Source: Kordia sp045105435 (lineage in GTDB: Bacteria > Bacteroidota > Bacteroidia > Flavobacteriales > Flavobacteriaceae). From it: DNA of 16,569 nucleotides. The stretch is from NCBI RefSeq assembly GCF_045105435.1, contig NZ_JBGCDL010000211.1, forward strand, positions 1-16,569, read 5' to 3'. Below the pieces are notes generated by a model, which saw only the letters and a list, made by a program, of their open reading frames with translations, did no database searches and had not been told where the DNA came from. Positions 15,518 through 16,569 of the stretch are shown here, piece by piece. Position 1 is the stretch's first letter. Every line of letters begins with the position of its first letter. Made by a program: the position numbers and the translations under genes.

Positions 15518-16168
15518 TTACAAATAGAAAGTAGCTAAAACGCTCAACTGTTCTATATTTCCTTCTAATTTTTTATTGTCTACTGTCAGTTTATTTAAAA
15601 CATTGGAAAATCCATATTCGTATTGCAAGGAAACTTTAAACGATTGAAATCCTGCCGAAATTCCTATAATTCCCATCAGATTTATACGTGATGTTTGGCG
15701 CGCATCTTTGGCTGTAAAAGTATCATATCCTTGTAAAATATAATCTTCAAAAGTGCTGTCTATTTCAAATTTATCCGAAAACTGAAACGCTGGACCAAAC
15801 TCTACGCTCAAATGTTTTTCAATAATTTTATAACTTCCCAACACACCAACTTTTGCAGCGAGTAAGCTAAACGGAATTTCTACATTGGTTGCCAACAAGT
15901 TTTCACGACCTAATACATTTAATTCGTGAAAGTTAAGATGTAAAAAATACACCATATCAAAATGTCTTCCAACGGTTCCACGTGTAGACAATCCGGCTTG
16001 AAAACCAATTGATTTTGTGGTTGTTAAGTCATTAGTTCGAATATCAAATTGATGAAATCCTGCGGAAATTCCGAGGCGATTATAGCTGTCATAACGACCT
16101 TGCGAAAAAGATTTTGTAACAAAAAGTAGTGTGATAGCTACTAATACTAAGTAAGTAGGTTTTTGCAT
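15518..16168 (-). CDS. PorT-like outer-membrane beta-barrel protein
   Basis: I start at the ATG at 16168 (216 residues) because it gives a proper signal peptide, MQKPTYLVLVAITLLFVTKSFSQ, with cleavage expected around Gln23. The frame is open to an ATG at 16219, but that would put 17 basic residues in front and overlap the promoter. The mature chain is built of alternating strands, for example RLGISAGFHQFDI, VEFGPAFQFSD and FKVSLQYEYGFS, and ends in LSVLATFYL with a hydrophobic-aromatic C-terminus. This fits the OMP_b-brl_2/PorT-like barrels of Bacteroidota. PorT itself belongs to the T9SS apparatus; I cannot show that this is the orthologue, since many unrelated barrels look alike. It converges on gltX across a shared terminator and is divergent from the SPFH gene. 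Confidence 0.75.
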   Translation of the reverse strand: MQKPTYLVLVAITLLFVTKSFSQGRYDSYNRLGISAGFHQFDIRTNDLTTTKSIGFQAGLSTRGTVGRHFDMVYFLHLNFHELNVLGRENLLATNVEIPFSLLAAKVGVLGSYKIIEKHLSVEFGPAFQFSDKFEIDSTFEDYILQGYDTFTAKDARQTSRINLMGIIGISAGFQSFKVSLQYEYGFSNVLNKLTVDNKKLEGNIEQLSVLATFYL

Positions 16169-16195
16169 TTGAGAATACTTTACATTTAAAGTTCT

Positions 16196-16203
16196 CAAAA
16201 GTA
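16196..16203 (-). promoter_or_regulatory. -7 promoter element for the PorT-like gene
   Basis: On the minus strand this reads TACTTTTG, a perfect TAnnTTTG match 27 bases upstream of the ATG at 16168. The only TTTG upstream (16220-16217) leaves a 13-base spacer, shorter than usual, so the -33 element is uncertain. The element supports the internal start codon, because the upstream ATG at 16219 would lie before the transcription start. Confidence 0.45.
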
Positions 16204-16261
16204 TCCTTTTTTTACTCAAAAAAAATTATTTTTATATTCTAACATTTTAAAACTACAAATT

Positions 16262-16569
16262 ATGCCAATAAGTCCATACTACATTGTTGCAGGAGTACTA
16301 GCTCTTATTATTTTTCTAGGAACATTTTTTATTGTAAAACAACAAACTGCCGCCGTTGTAGAGCGTTTTGGACGTTTTCATAGCATTCGTCAGTCAGGGT
16401 TACAACTAAAAATTCCGTTAATGGACAGAATTGCAGGAAAATTAAGTTTAAAAATCCAGCAATTAGACGTTATTATTGAAACAAAAACGAAAGATGATGT
16501 ATTTGTCCGTTTAAAAGTTTCAGTTCAATATAAAGTAATCAAACTTAAAGTAGAAGATGCTTTTTATAA
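16262..16569 (+). CDS. SPFH/stomatin-like membrane protein, C-terminus cut by window edge
   Basis: I translated this from the ATG at 16262; the frame is open to the window end, giving 102 complete codons. The N-terminus MPISPYYIVAGVLALIIFLG carries a single membrane helix (about 7-25). It is followed by FIVKQQTAAVVERFGRF (23-39), the classic opening of SPFH (band 7) domains, with SGLQLKIPLMDRI (45-57) and KIQQLDVIIETKTKDDVFV (64-82) as the next conserved strands. These proteins form large membrane-bound oligomeric rings linked to lipid microdomains and protease control. The pattern fits the stomatin/QmcA-like branch better than HflK, but the missing C-terminal part would be needed to decide. 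It is divergent from the PorT-like gene, with 93 bases between starts. Confidence 0.85.
   Translation, partial: MPISPYYIVAGVLALIIFLGTFFIVKQQTAAVVERFGRFHSIRQSGLQLKIPLMDRIAGKLSLKIQQLDVIIETKTKDDVFVRLKVSVQYKVIKLKVEDAFY

Noticed and set aside
15975..15984. GTTCCACGTG, a partial parS match inside the PorT-like gene
   Set aside because: The right half of the palindrome is missing (TAGAC in place of GAACA), so it is a partial match and not a site.
16171..16196. Imperfect inverted repeat in front of the PorT-like gene
   Set aside because: The stem is short, AT-rich and bulged, and it overlaps the predicted transcription start; no operator or riboswitch pattern is recognisable.

Overview
The window reads as ordinary chromosome from a marine-type member of the Flavobacteriaceae (Bacteroidota). 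The evidence is low G+C content; a C-terminal type IX secretion (T9SS) sorting domain, found only in this phylum; promoter -7 elements of the Bacteroidota type (TAnnTTTG); little Shine-Dalgarno signal; and a gene set (OmpH/Skp-like lipoprotein, DUF4175 protein, YbeY, MnmG) typical of the family. The genus cannot be fixed from sequence alone.

Left half, minus strand (8763 down to 1). A long gene train starts with a large DUF4175-type membrane protein. It overlaps ybeY by 8 bases and continues through mnmG, a GNAT acetyltransferase, a small lipoprotein and a SAM methyltransferase. Two genes act on RNA: YbeY matures rRNA and MnmG modifies the tRNA wobble base. After a 301-base gap that holds a good promoter comes a partial OmpH/Skp-like periplasmic chaperone lipoprotein, cut by the window edge.

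The most notable non-coding signal lies in this block. Three exact copies of the 16-base palindrome TGTTCCACGTGGAACA sit at gene junctions within 3.5 kb: methyltransferase/lipoprotein, GNAT/mnmG, and the last codons of ybeY. They match the parS consensus bound by ParB, so this is probably an origin-proximal segregation region.

Right half. A secreted beta-barrel protein (+) converges on a CmcI-like methyltransferase (-), and their stop codons overlap. Next come a membrane alkane hydroxylase of the AlkB family (+) with its own hairpin terminator, a 649-residue T9SS-secreted protein (+) with a strong hairpin behind it, and glutamyl-tRNA synthetase gltX (+). GltX converges on a PorT-like outer-membrane barrel gene (-) across a dispersed-type palindrome and a bidirectional terminator. 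The window ends in the first 102 codons of an SPFH/stomatin-like membrane protein (+).

No tRNA, rRNA, CRISPR array, insertion sequence or prophage was seen. Apart from the parS cluster I found no clear candidate for an undescribed system.
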